DNA of 64,000 nt from Methylobacterium aerolatum (GCF_022179085.1 NZ_BPQE01000007.1:1-64000); one strand, 5' to 3'; shown: positions 9,290-17,815, counted from the first letter of the stretch. Numbers and translations: made by a program. The notes: generated by a model not told the origin, from the letters alone.

Positions 9290-10018
9290 TTACCCGATAC
9301 CGTCCCGGATCACCGCCAAGCCCCGCCGCTGCCGACCCTCGGCGTCGAAATTCGCCGGATCGAGCCAATCCGAGAAGGCCCGCTTCACCCTGGGCCACTC
9401 CGCGTCCGTCACCGAGAACCACGCGGTATCCCGCGAGCGGCCCTTCACCACGACGGCGTTGCGGAAGATGCCCTCGAAGGTGAAGCCGTAGCGCAGGGCC
9501 GCTGCCCGCGAGGGGGCGTTGAGACTGTCGCACTTCCACTCGTAGCGGCGGTAGCCGCATTCGTCGAAGGCGCGGGTCATCATCAGGGCCATCGCCTCCG
9601 TGGCCGCGGCGCTGCGCTTCAGCGCCGGGCCGAAATGGATGTGCCCCACTTCGATCACGCCGTTCTGCGGGTCGATCCGAAGGTACGAGGCGATTCCCAG
9701 GGGCGCGCCCGTCGCCGCGTCGAGGATGGTGTGGAACAGCGGATCCTCACCCGCCGCCTGACGCTCCAGGCGCTCGCGGTAGGCGGCTTCGGTGACGGGC
9801 AACTCGTCGCCGAGATAGGTCCAGCTCCGCGAATCCGGCGCCGCCGCGAAGAGCGCGAACAGGCCCGCCGCGTGGGCCGCCGGATCGAGGGGCACGACGT
9901 GGCAGAACCGGCCGGTCATGGCCGTGCGCGGCGGGTGGGCGCGGGGCGTCCAGCCCGGTAGGGCCGGGCCGATGGGCTGGCCGTAGTCGTTGAGGCGGGG
10001 CGCGGGGCGAGTCGTCAT
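9290..10018 (-). CDS. GNAT family N-acetyltransferase (RimJ/RimL-like)
   Basis: A 242-residue acetyltransferase of the RimJ/RimL-type GNAT group, transferring acetyl from acetyl-CoA to an amine. The family pattern is visible at residues about 33-215: SYLRIDPQNGVIEVGHIHFG, then ALKRSAAATEAMALMM, EWKCDSLNAPSRAAALRYGF and a final GRSRDTAWFSVTDAEWP. An N-terminal stretch with NDYGQPIGPAL is typical of the proteobacterial proteins that acetylate small or peptide substrates rather than ribosomal L7. It follows the peptide importer ATPase by 39 bases on the same strand and is probably the last gene of that operon. It could therefore modify an imported compound; the link is inferred from context. Confidence 0.85.
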   Translation of the reverse strand: MTTRPAPRLNDYGQPIGPALPGWTPRAHPPRTAMTGRFCHVVPLDPAAHAAGLFALFAAAPDSRSWTYLGDELPVTEAAYRERLERQAAGEDPLFHTILDAATGAPLGIASYLRIDPQNGVIEVGHIHFGPALKRSAAATEAMALMMTRAFDECGYRRYEWKCDSLNAPSRAAALRYGFTFEGIFRNAVVVKGRSRDTAWFSVTDAEWPRVKRAFSDWLDPANFDAEGRQRRGLAVIRDGIG

Positions 10019-10057
10019 CCGCCCCTTATAGCCGAGCTTGTTGTGGGCTTCTTGACG

Positions 10058-11086
10058 TCAGGCCATCTCCACCGCCAGCGGTGTCGGCCCCGCACGGTAG
10101 GCGGCGGCCGCGTCCTCGGTGTGCCAGCAGGCGACCTTGTGGCCGGGGGAGACCTCCGCGACCGGCGGCATCTCCCGGTGGCAGCGATCCCCCGCCAGGA
10201 AGCAGCGCGGGGCGAAGGGGCAACCCGGCGGCCGGTTGGCGAGGTCGGGCGGGCTCCCCGGAATGGTCTCCAGGCGGCTGCCCTTGGCCAAGGCGCCCTC
10301 GGCACGGCTGCGCAGCAGGCCGATCGTGTAGGGATGGTGCGGGTCGCGCACGATCTCGCGGGCGGTGCCCGTCTCCACGATCTTGCCCGCGTACATCACG
10401 GCGATGCGGTCCGCGACCTCCACCGCCGCCCCGAGATCGTGGGTGACGATGACGATGGACAGGCCAAGATCCCGCTGCAATTCCCGCAGGAGGAGCAGCA
10501 CCTGGATCTGCACCGTCGCGTCGAGCGCCGTGGTCGGCTCGTCGGCGAGCAGCACCTGCGGGCGGCAGGAAAGCGCCAGGGCGATCATGGCGCGCTGGCG
10601 CATCCCGCCCGACATCTCGTGCGGGTAGTTGTCGAGGCGGCGCTCGGGGCTCGGGATGCGCACCCTCTCCAGGAGCGCCAGCGCCCTCGCCCGCGCGTCG
10701 GCCTGCGAGATGGTCTCGTGGCGGCGGATGGCCTCGATGATCTGCTGGCCCACCGTGTAGACCGGATCGAAGGCCAGTAGCGGCTCCTGGAAGATCATCG
10801 AGACGTCGCCGCCCCGGAACTCGCTGAGGGCGCGCTTGTCGAGGGCGAGCACGTCCCGCCCCGCCGCCTGGATGTGCCCCTCGATCCGGCTGCGCCCGGC
10901 CGGGAACAGGCGCAGGATCGCCCGCAGGGTCACGCTCTTGCCGGAGCCCGATTCGCCGATCAGCGCCAGGGCCTGTCCGCGCTCCAGGCGCAGATCGACA
11001 CCATCGACCACCTGCGTCTTGCCGAAGGCGACGCGGAGGCCGGTGAGTTCCACCGCCGGAACCATGGGAGCCGTCGGGAGGGTCAT
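10058..11086 (-). CDS. peptide ABC transporter ATP-binding protein (OppD/DppD type)
   Basis: A 342-residue ATPase of an oligopeptide/dipeptide importer. Walker A GESGSGKS is at 44-51, the signature MSGGMRQR near 158-165, Walker B LLADEP near 179-184 and the H-loop in IVTHDLG. The C-terminal oligopeptide-type extension carries the cysteine motif around CPFAPRCFLAGDRC, which in this family can bind a 4Fe-4S cluster. The ATG at 11086 overlaps the stop of the preceding ATPase gene (ATGA). It pairs with the adjacent ATPase to energise the two permeases encoded upstream in the operon. Confidence 0.92.
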   Translation of the reverse strand: MTLPTAPMVPAVELTGLRVAFGKTQVVDGVDLRLERGQALALIGESGSGKSVTLRAILRLFPAGRSRIEGHIQAAGRDVLALDKRALSEFRGGDVSMIFQEPLLAFDPVYTVGQQIIEAIRRHETISQADARARALALLERVRIPSPERRLDNYPHEMSGGMRQRAMIALALSCRPQVLLADEPTTALDATVQIQVLLLLRELQRDLGLSIVIVTHDLGAAVEVADRIAVMYAGKIVETGTAREIVRDPHHPYTIGLLRSRAEGALAKGSRLETIPGSPPDLANRPPGCPFAPRCFLAGDRCHREMPPVAEVSPGHKVACWHTEDAAAAYRAGPTPLAVEMA

Positions 11087-12138
11087 GCGGCGAGAACCTG
11101 TGCGGGGGCGGCCGAGTGTCCAGAGCCGGGCTGGCGGGCGAGGCACGCCACCCGGTGCAGGGTCATGACCGGATCGAGGGGCGGCTCGACCTGCCCGCAG
11201 ACGCCCTCGGCCAGAGCGCAGCGGGGATGGAAGCGGCACCCGCCGGGCGGATCGATGGGGTTGGGTGGGTCGCCCGCCAGCAGCGCCTTCTGCGTCCGGT
11301 TGTCGGGATCGAGGGACGGCATGGAGGCGAGCAACGCCTGCGTGTAGGGATGCCCCGGCGCGGCCAGCACCGAATCCGAGGGGCCGATCTCGGCGACCCG
11401 GCCGAGATACATCACCATCACCCGGTCCGAGATGAACCGCACCACGTTCAGGTCGTGGCTAATGAAGATGTAGGTGAGCCCGAACTCGGCCTTGAGATCG
11501 AGGAGGAGGTTGAGCACCTGCGCCTCCACGGACTTGTCCAGGGCCGAGACGGCTTCGTCCAGCAGCACGAGGCGGGGTTCGAGGGCGAGCGCCCGGGCGA
11601 TGTTCACCCGCTGGCGCTGCCCGCCGGAGATCTCGTGCGGGTAGCGCCCGGCGAAGCGCTTCGGCTCCAGCCCGACTCGGGCGAGGAGGGCGCGGGCGCG
11701 CTCCACCGCCTGCCGGCCGGGCACGCCGTTCACCTTCGGCCCGAAGGCGATGGACTGCTCCACCGTCATCCTCGGGTTGAGGGAGGCGTAGCTGTCTTGG
11801 AACACCATCTGCGCCTGGCGCCGGTAGCTCCGCCAGGGCATGGCGCGCCCGCCGATCGCCTGCCCGTCGTAGAGCATGTCGCCGGTATCGCGCTCGATCA
11901 GGCCCATCAGCAGCTTGGCCGTGGTGGACTTGCCGCAGCCGGATTCACCGACGATGCCGAGGGTCTCGCCCTTCAGGACGTCGAAGTCGACGCCGTCGAC
12001 GGCGCGCACCACGCGCTTCGGGCCCGTGCCCTTGCGGACGGGGAAATGCTTGACGAGGCCGGAGACCGAGAGGAGCGGCTGGGCGGGACCGCCCCGGTCG
12101 GCGGCGAAGGGATCGGGGCTGCTCGGGATGACGCTCAC
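11083..12138 (-). CDS. peptide ABC transporter ATP-binding protein (OppF/DppF type)
   Basis: The second ATPase of the peptide importer, 351 residues. Walker [10 protein letters not shown], the Q-loop in [17 protein letters not shown], signature [15 protein letters not shown], Walker [13 protein letters not shown] and the switch histidine in FISHDLN are all intact. The C-terminal oligo_HPY region has [14 protein letters not shown]. The start is taken as GTG 12138, which overlaps the permease stop in a GTGA junction; longer in-frame extensions lie inside the permease gene. The classical Walker B glutamate is in [10 protein letters not shown] rather than LLDEPTSALD, a common OppF variation. Confidence 0.92.
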   Translation of the reverse strand: MSVIPSSPDPFAADRGGPAQPLLSVSGLVKHFPVRKGTGPKRVVRAVDGVDFDVLKGETLGIVGESGCGKSTTAKLLMGLIERDTGDMLYDGQAIGGRAMPWRSYRRQAQMVFQDSYASLNPRMTVEQSIAFGPKVNGVPGRQAVERARALLARVGLEPKRFAGRYPHEISGGQRQRVNIARALALEPRLVLLDEAVSALDKSVEAQVLNLLLDLKAEFGLTYIFISHDLNVVRFISDRVMVMYLGRVAEIGPSDSVLAAPGHPYTQALLASMPSLDPDNRTQKALLAGDPPNPIDPPGGCRFHPRCALAEGVCGQVEPPLDPVMTLHRVACLARQPGSGHSAAPAQVLAA

Positions 12139-13058
12139 TGGCGAATCTCCATGGCGTTGCGCAGACCGTCCGAGAACAGGTTGAACGAGATCGAGACGAT
12201 GAAGATCGCCAGCCCCGGCAGGGCCGCGACGACGGGGTTCACGTAGATCGCCGTGCGCAGCGTGTTGAGCATCAGGCCCCATTCCGGCTCCGGCGGGCGC
12301 ACGCCGAGGCCGAGGAACGACAGGCCCGAGGCCAGGATCATCGACACCGAGATCAGGCTCGTGGAGTAGACGAAGATCGGCCCCACCACGTTGCCGAGCA
12401 CCTGCACCCGCATGATCGTCAGCGCCGAGGCACCCGAAAGCTTGGCGGCGTCGATGTAGTCGCGCTTGCGGATGCCCGTGGTGACGCTCTCGGCCACCCG
12501 GGCGATCTGGGGCACGAACACGCAGGTCAGCGACACGATCGAGTTAAAGATGCCGGCCCCGAGGGCGCCCGACAGGGCGATGGCCAGAAGGACGGAGGGG
12601 AACGCGAAGAACACGTCGATGGTGCGCATCAGGATCGTGTTGGTCCAGCCGCCGACATAGCCGGCGAGGATCCCGATGGAGGAGCCGATGACGAAGGCGA
12701 TGAGCACCGGGGTCACGCCCATGAACAGCGACAGGCGGGAGCCGAGCATCAGGCGGCTGATCATGTCCCGGCCGAGCTCGTCGGAGCCGAGCCAGTAGGT
12801 GGCATCGCCCACGGGCTTCAGGCGGCGCAGCATGGAGCCCTTGTAGGGATCCATCGGCGTGATCCAGGGCGACAGGACCGCGATGGCGACGACGATCAGG
12901 ATGACGGCGCCGGCGGTCATCGCCACCGGGTCCCGGACGAGCCGGTGGCCGACATGGCCCCAGAAGCCGCGGGAGGCGACGAAGGCCTCCGGCGCGTCGG
13001 GGGGCGCCGCGAGGTTGCCGTCGAGGGCGACGGAGGCGGCGGTGAGGGGAGCAGTCAT
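12135..13058 (-). CDS. peptide ABC transporter permease (OppC/DppC type)
   Basis: A 307-residue inner-membrane permease. An N-terminal OppC-type segment is followed by the first membrane helix ([16 protein letters not shown]) and the periplasmic stretch with [18 protein letters not shown]. The transmembrane block comes next, with the coupling EAA loop [20 protein letters not shown] contacting the ATPases and the typical [17 protein letters not shown] near the end. It lies 16 bases downstream of the partner permease and overlaps the following ATPase gene. Together they form the translocation pore for di- or oligopeptides delivered by the binding protein. Confidence 0.93.
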   Translation of the reverse strand: MTAPLTAASVALDGNLAAPPDAPEAFVASRGFWGHVGHRLVRDPVAMTAGAVILIVVAIAVLSPWITPMDPYKGSMLRRLKPVGDATYWLGSDELGRDMISRLMLGSRLSLFMGVTPVLIAFVIGSSIGILAGYVGGWTNTILMRTIDVFFAFPSVLLAIALSGALGAGIFNSIVSLTCVFVPQIARVAESVTTGIRKRDYIDAAKLSGASALTIMRVQVLGNVVGPIFVYSTSLISVSMILASGLSFLGLGVRPPEPEWGLMLNTLRTAIYVNPVVAALPGLAIFIVSISFNLFSDGLRNAMEIRQ

Positions 13059-13074
13059 GGCCGGGCCTCCTGTC

Positions 13075-14028
13075 TCAGGCGCGCTCGATGCGCGGATCGA
13101 GGGCGGTCTGCATCACGTCCACGACGAGGTTGAGGGCGACGAAGAACATCGCCAGCACGAGAATCGACCCCTGAAGCAGGGGCAGATCGCGCTGGAAGAT
13201 CGCCGCGTTGAGGAGGAATCCGGTGCCCGGCCATGCGAAGACGGTCTCGATCAGGATCGAGCCGCCGAGCAGGTAGCCGAGCTGGAGGCCCATGATGGCC
13301 AGCGCCGTCGGGGCGGCGTTGCGCACCACGTGCTTGAACACGCCCCACTCGCTTAGCCCCTTGGCGCGCAGCGCCTCCACGAAGTCCTGGGACAGGATGT
13401 CGGCGACGAGGGCGCGGACGGTGCGGGCAATGATGCCCATCGGGATCACCGCCATCGTGATGGCGGGGAGGATGATGTAGCGCAGGTGCTCGAAGTCCGG
13501 CCGCCAGTTGCCCGATCCGTCCGGCCCGGCCCCCGTGGGCGGCAACCAGCCCAGGGTCGCCGAGAAGACGATCACCAGCACCATGCCGAGCCAGTAATGC
13601 GGCACGCTCACGCCGAAGACCGAGAGGGCCGAGGCGACCCGGTCGAGGATCGAGTTGCGCCGGTACCCGGCGACGAAGCCGAAGAACACGCCGAAGGTGA
13701 AGCCGATCAGCGTCGCCACGCTGGCGAGGATCAGCGAGTTCACCACCGCACGTCCCACCTCCTGCGCCACGGGGCGCCCGGTGGCGATGGAGACGCCGAG
13801 GTCGCCGTGCAGCACGTGCCACAGCCAGATCGCGTACTGGACCGGCAGGGGCTTATCGAACCCGTAGGCGGCGCGCATCTCGTCGATGGTCGCCTGCGTG
13901 GCGTCCGCCGGGAGCACCGCGCTCAGGGGGTCGCCCGGCGCGAGGTGGACGAGCAGGAAGCACACCACGCTCACGCCGAAGGCGACGGGCGTGACGGTGA
14001 CGAGGCGTTTCAGGATGTAGAGGAACAT
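13075..14028 (-). CDS. peptide ABC transporter permease (OppB/DppB type)
   Basis: A 317-residue permease, beginning with the family-typical MFLYILKRLVTVTPVAFGVS. About six membrane helices are visible. The coupling loop has DFVEALRAKGLSEWGVFKHV, and the C-terminal region has ETVFAWPGTGFLLNAAIFQRD followed by VDVMQTALDPRI. ATG 14028 is chosen over a longer in-frame extension because it begins exactly at the conserved first helix. Upstream, a strong hairpin element separates it from the binding-protein gene, so its mRNA may be less abundant than that of the binding protein. Confidence 0.93.
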   Translation of the reverse strand: MFLYILKRLVTVTPVAFGVSVVCFLLVHLAPGDPLSAVLPADATQATIDEMRAAYGFDKPLPVQYAIWLWHVLHGDLGVSIATGRPVAQEVGRAVVNSLILASVATLIGFTFGVFFGFVAGYRRNSILDRVASALSVFGVSVPHYWLGMVLVIVFSATLGWLPPTGAGPDGSGNWRPDFEHLRYIILPAITMAVIPMGIIARTVRALVADILSQDFVEALRAKGLSEWGVFKHVVRNAAPTALAIMGLQLGYLLGGSILIETVFAWPGTGFLLNAAIFQRDLPLLQGSILVLAMFFVALNLVVDVMQTALDPRIERA

Positions 14029-14076
14029 TGGCCCTGCGGTGCGATGAGCATGTCTTCGTGATTGTCCCGTGCCCAC

Positions 14077-14168
14077 CGTCATCGCGAGCGTGACCTGAGG
14101 CAATCCAGGGCGAGACCTTGCGGAATCGTGGCGGATCCCTGGATTGCTTCGTGTCGCTCGCGATGACG
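14077..14168. repeat. 92-bp inverted-repeat hairpin inside the ABC transporter operon
   Basis: The arms at 14077-14110 and 14137-14168 begin and end with CGTCATCGCGAGCG and its complement and share the GCAATCCAGGG core with the elements at 9031-9122 and 17456-17550. The two arms differ by a few bases in the middle. It is located in the 166-base gap between the binding-protein stop and the permease start, so it is transcribed as part of the operon mRNA. Confidence 0.78.
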
Positions 14169-14194
14169 TCGGGTGTCGTCAGGGCCCGTGGGAG

Positions 14195-15817
14195 CTACTT
14201 TCCCGCCGTCGCCATGGTGATGTTCGAGAAGTCCTGGAACCAGTTCTGCGCCTGAACGAAGCCCTTGACCTTCGGGCTCATCGCCCGGGGGTTCACGTCG
14301 TGGGTGATCATCACGAACAGCGCGTCGTCCACGAACTTCTCGTGGACCTTCTGCAGAACCTTCGCCTGTTCCTCCTTGTCGAAGGCGTTGCGGACTTGGT
14401 CAAACAGCTTGTCCATTTCCGGGTCGCAATAATAGCCCCAGTTCGTACCGTTCGGCGGCGCGAGGTTACACTGCAGATGGCGAATGAAGCCGGTGAAGGG
14501 GTCCTGGATGAAGTACGAGTAGTTGATGGCCGAGACGCCGCGCGAAATGTCGGCCTTGGCGCCGGCGCGCCAGATGTTGATCAGCGTGTTCCACTCCACG
14601 ACTTGGTATTCGACTTGAACGCCGACATCGGCAAGGTTCTGCTGCACGAACTCGTTCATCGGCAGCGGCTGCATCTGGCCGGAGCCGGAGGCCGAGATGG
14701 CGACCTTGAGCTTCAGCGGCTTGGCCGCGCTGTAGCCGGCCTCGGCCAGCAGCTTCTTGGCCGCCTCGGGATCGTACTTCAGGTCGAAGGTCGGCTTGCC
14801 GAACCACTGATGGCCGGGCGGCATGAAGCCCTTGGCCGGGATGGCGAGGCCGCCGAGGAGCTCCTTCAGCCCCTCGCGGTCGATGGCGAGGTTCACCGCC
14901 TTGCGCACCCGGATATCGTTCCAGGGCGATCCCTCGATCCGGGACAGGTGCCATGTCCAGTTGTGCGGGTAGGAGTTCGTGACGATGGTGAAACCCGCGC
15001 CCTTCAGGGAGGCCACCGCATCCGGCGCGGGCGCCTCGATCCAGTCGACCTGACCCGAGCGGAGCGCCGCCACGCGGGCATTCGCCTCCGGCAGGGGCAC
15101 GAGGACGAGCTTGTCGAGCTTGGGTACCCGCGCCTTGTCCCAATAAGCCGCGTTCGGCACCATCTCGGCGCGCTCGCGGGGGGCGAACAGGGTGAGCTTC
15201 CATGGGCCGGTGCCGGAGGGGTGCTTGGCGAACTCGTCCCAGGACTTGCCGAGCTTCTCCCACTGGGCGGGGGAGGACATCATGATCCAGGCGATCTGGT
15301 AGGGCAGCGTCGCATCCGGCGCCTTGGTCACGATCTCCACGGTGAGCGGGTCGATCACCCGGTAGCTGGCGACGGCCGGGATGCGCGTCTTGCCCTGGGC
15401 CGATTGGCGCGGATCGTATTGCGGCGCATCGGTCTTCAAGAGCTTGTCGAGGTTCCAGACGACCGCGTCGGCGGTGAAGGTCGAGCCGTCGTGGAAGGTC
15501 ACGCCCGGACGGAGCTTGAAGGTCCACTTCGTCTTGTCGGCGGGATCGACGGACCAACTCTCGGCCAAGCCCGGCACGAGGTCCGACGCCTTGTCCGCCT
15601 TGCTGAGATCCCAATTGATGAGGCCATCGTAGATCGTATAGCCGGTGAACCGCATACCCTCGCCGCCGTTGTCGGCTTGGCCCGTGGTGAGGGGGATGTC
15701 CGAAGCGGTCATGCCGATCCGCAGGGTGCCCTGGGCGAGGGCGGCGGACTGGGCCGCCAGCAGGGCGAGTCCGGCGAGCGCCGCACGGGCGTGGAAAGTC
15801 TTGAGGTCCAAAGCCAT
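14195..15817 (-). CDS. peptide ABC transporter substrate-binding protein (SBP_bac_5)
   Basis: A 540-residue periplasmic solute-binding protein of family 5, the first gene of the importer operon. A Sec signal peptide covers about residues 1-29 (basic start, ALAGLALLAAQSAALA, cleavage near ALAQG). The mature protein shows family features: YTIYDGLINWD, LVPGLAESWSVD, WTFKLRPGVTFHDGSTFTAD, then VRKAVNLAIDREGLKELL and a C-terminal region with WNTLINIWRAGAKADIS. ATG 15817 is preferred because it creates the signal peptide and is preceded by AGGAGC. The ligand class (dipeptide, oligopeptide or another small peptide-like compound) cannot be told from sequence. Confidence 0.92.
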   Translation of the reverse strand: MALDLKTFHARAALAGLALLAAQSAALAQGTLRIGMTASDIPLTTGQADNGGEGMRFTGYTIYDGLINWDLSKADKASDLVPGLAESWSVDPADKTKWTFKLRPGVTFHDGSTFTADAVVWNLDKLLKTDAPQYDPRQSAQGKTRIPAVASYRVIDPLTVEIVTKAPDATLPYQIAWIMMSSPAQWEKLGKSWDEFAKHPSGTGPWKLTLFAPRERAEMVPNAAYWDKARVPKLDKLVLVPLPEANARVAALRSGQVDWIEAPAPDAVASLKGAGFTIVTNSYPHNWTWHLSRIEGSPWNDIRVRKAVNLAIDREGLKELLGGLAIPAKGFMPPGHQWFGKPTFDLKYDPEAAKKLLAEAGYSAAKPLKLKVAISASGSGQMQPLPMNEFVQQNLADVGVQVEYQVVEWNTLINIWRAGAKADISRGVSAINYSYFIQDPFTGFIRHLQCNLAPPNGTNWGYYCDPEMDKLFDQVRNAFDKEEQAKVLQKVHEKFVDDALFVMITHDVNPRAMSPKVKGFVQAQNWFQDFSNITMATAGK

Positions 15818-15983
15818 GGGTGTGGGGTTCGCTCCTGTCCCCGGGCCTCCCGAGCCCGGTCGGGACGACCCTGATGCAAGCCCACGGCCAACCGGTGGAT
15901 CGCGGGGGCAGCGAACCCGCGGCCCTCTCCCCTGCCGCCATTCGATCCCCCACCGAGGCTTCGTCGGCTCCATCGTCACCTTT

Positions 15984-15998
15984 GCCTAATTTTTAGGC
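15984..15998. promoter_or_regulatory. candidate operator palindrome upstream of ABC operon
   Basis: GCCTAA-TTT-TTAGGC is a perfect 6-base inverted repeat with a 3-base centre, lying 167 bases upstream of the binding-protein start in an otherwise GC-rich region. Its size and symmetry fit a dimeric repressor or activator site for the peptide importer operon. I cannot name the regulator, and no regulator gene is adjacent. Confidence 0.4.
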
Positions 15999-16500
15999 GA
16001 AGCGCGCTCCTCACGCGGCCGGTGACGGATCACACGGTGGGGCGACCGAATCGGCGGCCTTCGCGGATTTCGATCCATGCCGAACGGGGTGAGTCACCTT
16101 GTCATCCACGGCGGATCTGCCCATTTAAGCGTCATCGCAGAGGCCTGTTCGGCAGTCCGAAACTGCGCCTTTTCCGCCTGTGCATGGCACCGTTGCGGCT
16201 TTTCCGCATCGTCGCCGGAAACTTTCCAAGATTTCACGGCTTTTGTCGCTTTGTCGCTTCCCATTCGGCATCGGCGTGGTTGCACAATCCGGCGCGGTCA
16301 TGCGAAGGGCTGACGCGATCCCATCCTTGGTTCGACCCGAATGCTTCGCGGGCACGCAAGCCTTCCGGTCGACCCATCGGCATGAGCGATGGTTCGACGC
16401 GGTTCCGCTCCCCGGGGACGGGGCGAGAACTTGCCTCCGCCGTCCGGCTGAGAAGCCGGTCGTCCCCGCGAGACGCGTGACGCACCCAGAGAAAGGCCAT
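15999..16500 (+). other. 502-base non-coding leader upstream of DUF6481 gene
   Basis: No credible gene lies between the peptide operon and the DUF6481 gene. The stretch 16130-16310 is relatively T-rich for this window and has short direct repeats such as CTTTTCCGC (twice) and TTGTCGCT (twice). At 16444-16459 the sequence CCGGCT-GAGA-AGCCGG forms a perfect 6-bp stem closed by a GAGA (GNRA-class) tetraloop, about 40 bases before the start codon. An AGAGAAAGG site sits just upstream of the ATG. A long structured 5' leader is a reasonable reading, but no known riboswitch family is recognised. Confidence 0.45.
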
Positions 16501-16881
16501 ATGAGCGCATTCGACTTTAGGAACTTCAACGACCGTCGCGAGCATTCCGCCAACGCCAAGGCTGCGTTGTTGGCCAAGTTCAAGGCCCGCCCTGCGGCGG
16601 ACGACCCGGAAGTACAGGCCCGCGCCCAGGCTCGCGCCGAAGTGGCCCGCGCCCGTGACGAGCGCGCCCGCGAGCGCGAGGCGGCCCGGCTCGAGGCGGA
16701 GCGCAAGGCCGCCGAAGAGAAGCGGCTTCGCGAGGAGACGGAACTCGCCGCCCAGATCGCCCGCGAGGCGGCCGAACTGGCTGCCGCCCAGGAGCGGAAG
16801 TCGGCCGAGCTGGAGGCCAAGAAGGCCCTCCGCGACGCCCGCTACGCCGCCCGGAAGGCGAAGGCGAAGACCAAGCGCTAA
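16501..16881 (+). CDS. DUF6481 family protein
   Basis: A 126-residue, highly charged, almost wholly helical protein that matches the DUF6481 pattern, starting MSAFDFRNFNDRREHSANAK. Residues 40-120 are a long Ala/Glu/Arg/Lys-rich coiled-coil-like helix (repeated REREAARLEAERKAAEEKR motifs), ending in a Lys/Arg-rich tail. No signal peptide or membrane segment is seen. The function is unknown; the basic coiled coil could bind nucleic acid. Longer upstream in-frame extensions are rejected because AGAGAAAGG precedes ATG 16501 and the family begins here. It is followed by a clear terminator and is probably monocistronic. Confidence 0.85.
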   Translation: MSAFDFRNFNDRREHSANAKAALLAKFKARPAADDPEVQARAQARAEVARARDERAREREAARLEAERKAAEEKRLREETELAAQIAREAAELAAAQERKSAELEAKKALRDARYAARKAKAKTKR

Positions 16882-16957
16882 GACGCCACGAGGAACCTCG
16901 CGCCGCGCGCCCCGCCGGGCCAGACCCGGCATGGGACGCGCGAAGAGGCTCCCCGCC

Positions 16958-16989
16958 AGCCGCCCGTTCTTGCGGGCGGCTTTCTTTTT
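16958..16989 (+). terminator. Rho-independent terminator after DUF6481 gene
   Basis: A perfect 9-bp stem AGCCGCCCG/CGGGCGGCT (16958-16966 with 16973-16981) is followed by TTCTTTTT. It lies 77 bases after the stop codon and is the clearest intrinsic terminator in the window. Confidence 0.9.
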
Positions 16990-17147
16990 GCCCGACGTCC
17001 AGGATGTTGATCGGCGTCCGCCGTCGACGATCTGGCGACCGATGACGTCTGCTGTCGAACTCCCTAACCGAATCCTTGCGCAGGAAAGCTTCACCGTGCG
17101 CGTCGCCGTTCTATCTCTGTGACGACCAGGGGTCGGAAGCGGGCGCG

Positions 17148-17420
17148 ATGAGGCGGAATCGGACGGAGCGTGGCGGACCGGCCAGGGCCATGGCCTGCGC
17201 GGGCTTGCTCATCGTAATGGGCTGTTCCCCCGCCCTCGCCGAGCCGCCGATCCAGGGCCCGGAGGACGCGGCCTGCCGCGCCGAGGCGAAGGCGAAAGTC
17301 TTTTCGGCGCCCAATCCGAAGGGGCTCGAACTCGAGCAGGTCGGGCGCGGCCTCTACCATGCCTGCATGAAGCGGAGCGCCCCCGGCAAGCGCGGGACGC
17401 GGGGGCGGCGGGCGCGTTAA
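17148..17420 (+). CDS. small secreted protein of unknown function
   Basis: A protein of about 90 residues that I do not recognise. A basic N-terminus (MRRNRTERGG) is followed by a hydrophobic stretch (AMACAGLLIVMGCSPALAE) that looks like a signal peptide with cleavage after ALA; the Cys in MGCS could alternatively be a weak lipobox. The mature part of about 55 residues has two cysteines (AACRAEA and HACMKR), which could form one disulfide, and a very basic tail. The start is uncertain: ATG 17148, or ATG 17190 directly before the hydrophobic core. It stands alone after a terminator. Confidence 0.55.
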   Translation: MRRNRTERGGPARAMACAGLLIVMGCSPALAEPPIQGPEDAACRAEAKAKVFSAPNPKGLELEQVGRGLYHACMKRSAPGKRGTRGRRAR

Positions 17421-17455
17421 AGCGTCTTCGGTTTGATGCGGGTCGCCTGCTCGAC

Positions 17456-17550
17456 TGTCTTTGCGAGTATCAGCGAAGCAACCCAGCCTTCGAAACGTTC
17501 GTCTAGGTCCCGCTGACCTGGATTGCTTCGCTGACGCTCGCAATAAGACG
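17456..17550. repeat. diverged 95-bp inverted-repeat element
   Basis: The left arm (17456-17486, TGTCTTTGCGAG...GCAACCCAG) and right arm (17518-17550, CTGGATTGCTTCGCTGACGC to AAGACG) are inverted copies of the dispersed GCGAAGCAATCCAG family with several mismatches and an indel. It lies between the small secreted protein gene and a converging small hypothetical gene. Confidence 0.65.
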
Positions 17551-17608
17551 GGGCAGCGTATGGTCCAAGTTTCCCGTGATTGCTTCACACCGCCGTGAAG
17601 CGCCTCGT

Positions 17609-17815
17609 TCAGGCGTCGAGGGGAGCGCCGATCCGCATCCGCAGCAGGCGGCGCAGCCGGTCGTCGCCTCCCTGGGCGTCGAGGTCCGCCATCAGGCGAA
17701 GGAGCTGGCTGATGGGGGTCGAGCGGCTACCGACCGCCGCGGCGATCCGCTCGGAGAGCGGCACCGGACGTTGGGCCGAACGAGGATCAATCGCGACGTC
17801 ACTGCGGTGAGACAT
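17609..17815 (-). CDS. small hypothetical protein
   Basis: A 68-residue unrecognised protein, starting MSHRSDVAIDPRSAQRPVP. Its second half is helical and amphipathic (ISQLLRLMADLDAQGGDD, then RLRRLLRMRIGAPLD). No signal peptide or cysteine is present. ATG 17815 is chosen because a GGAAG site lies about 12 bases upstream; a longer in-frame start at 17956 gives an implausible Gly/Cys-rich leader. The downstream neighbour is the repeat element. This could be a real small gene or chance; the regular helix pattern favours the former. Confidence 0.45.
   Translation of the reverse strand: MSHRSDVAIDPRSAQRPVPLSERIAAAVGSRSTPISQLLRLMADLDAQGGDDRLRRLLRMRIGAPLDA

Noticed and set aside
15818-16500. Several open frames of 60-230 codons covering the DUF6481 leader
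   Set aside because: They have no consistent start signals, their composition is Arg/Ser-rich, and they overlap each other on both strands. The DUF6481 start at 16501 has a ribosome site and the family N-terminus.
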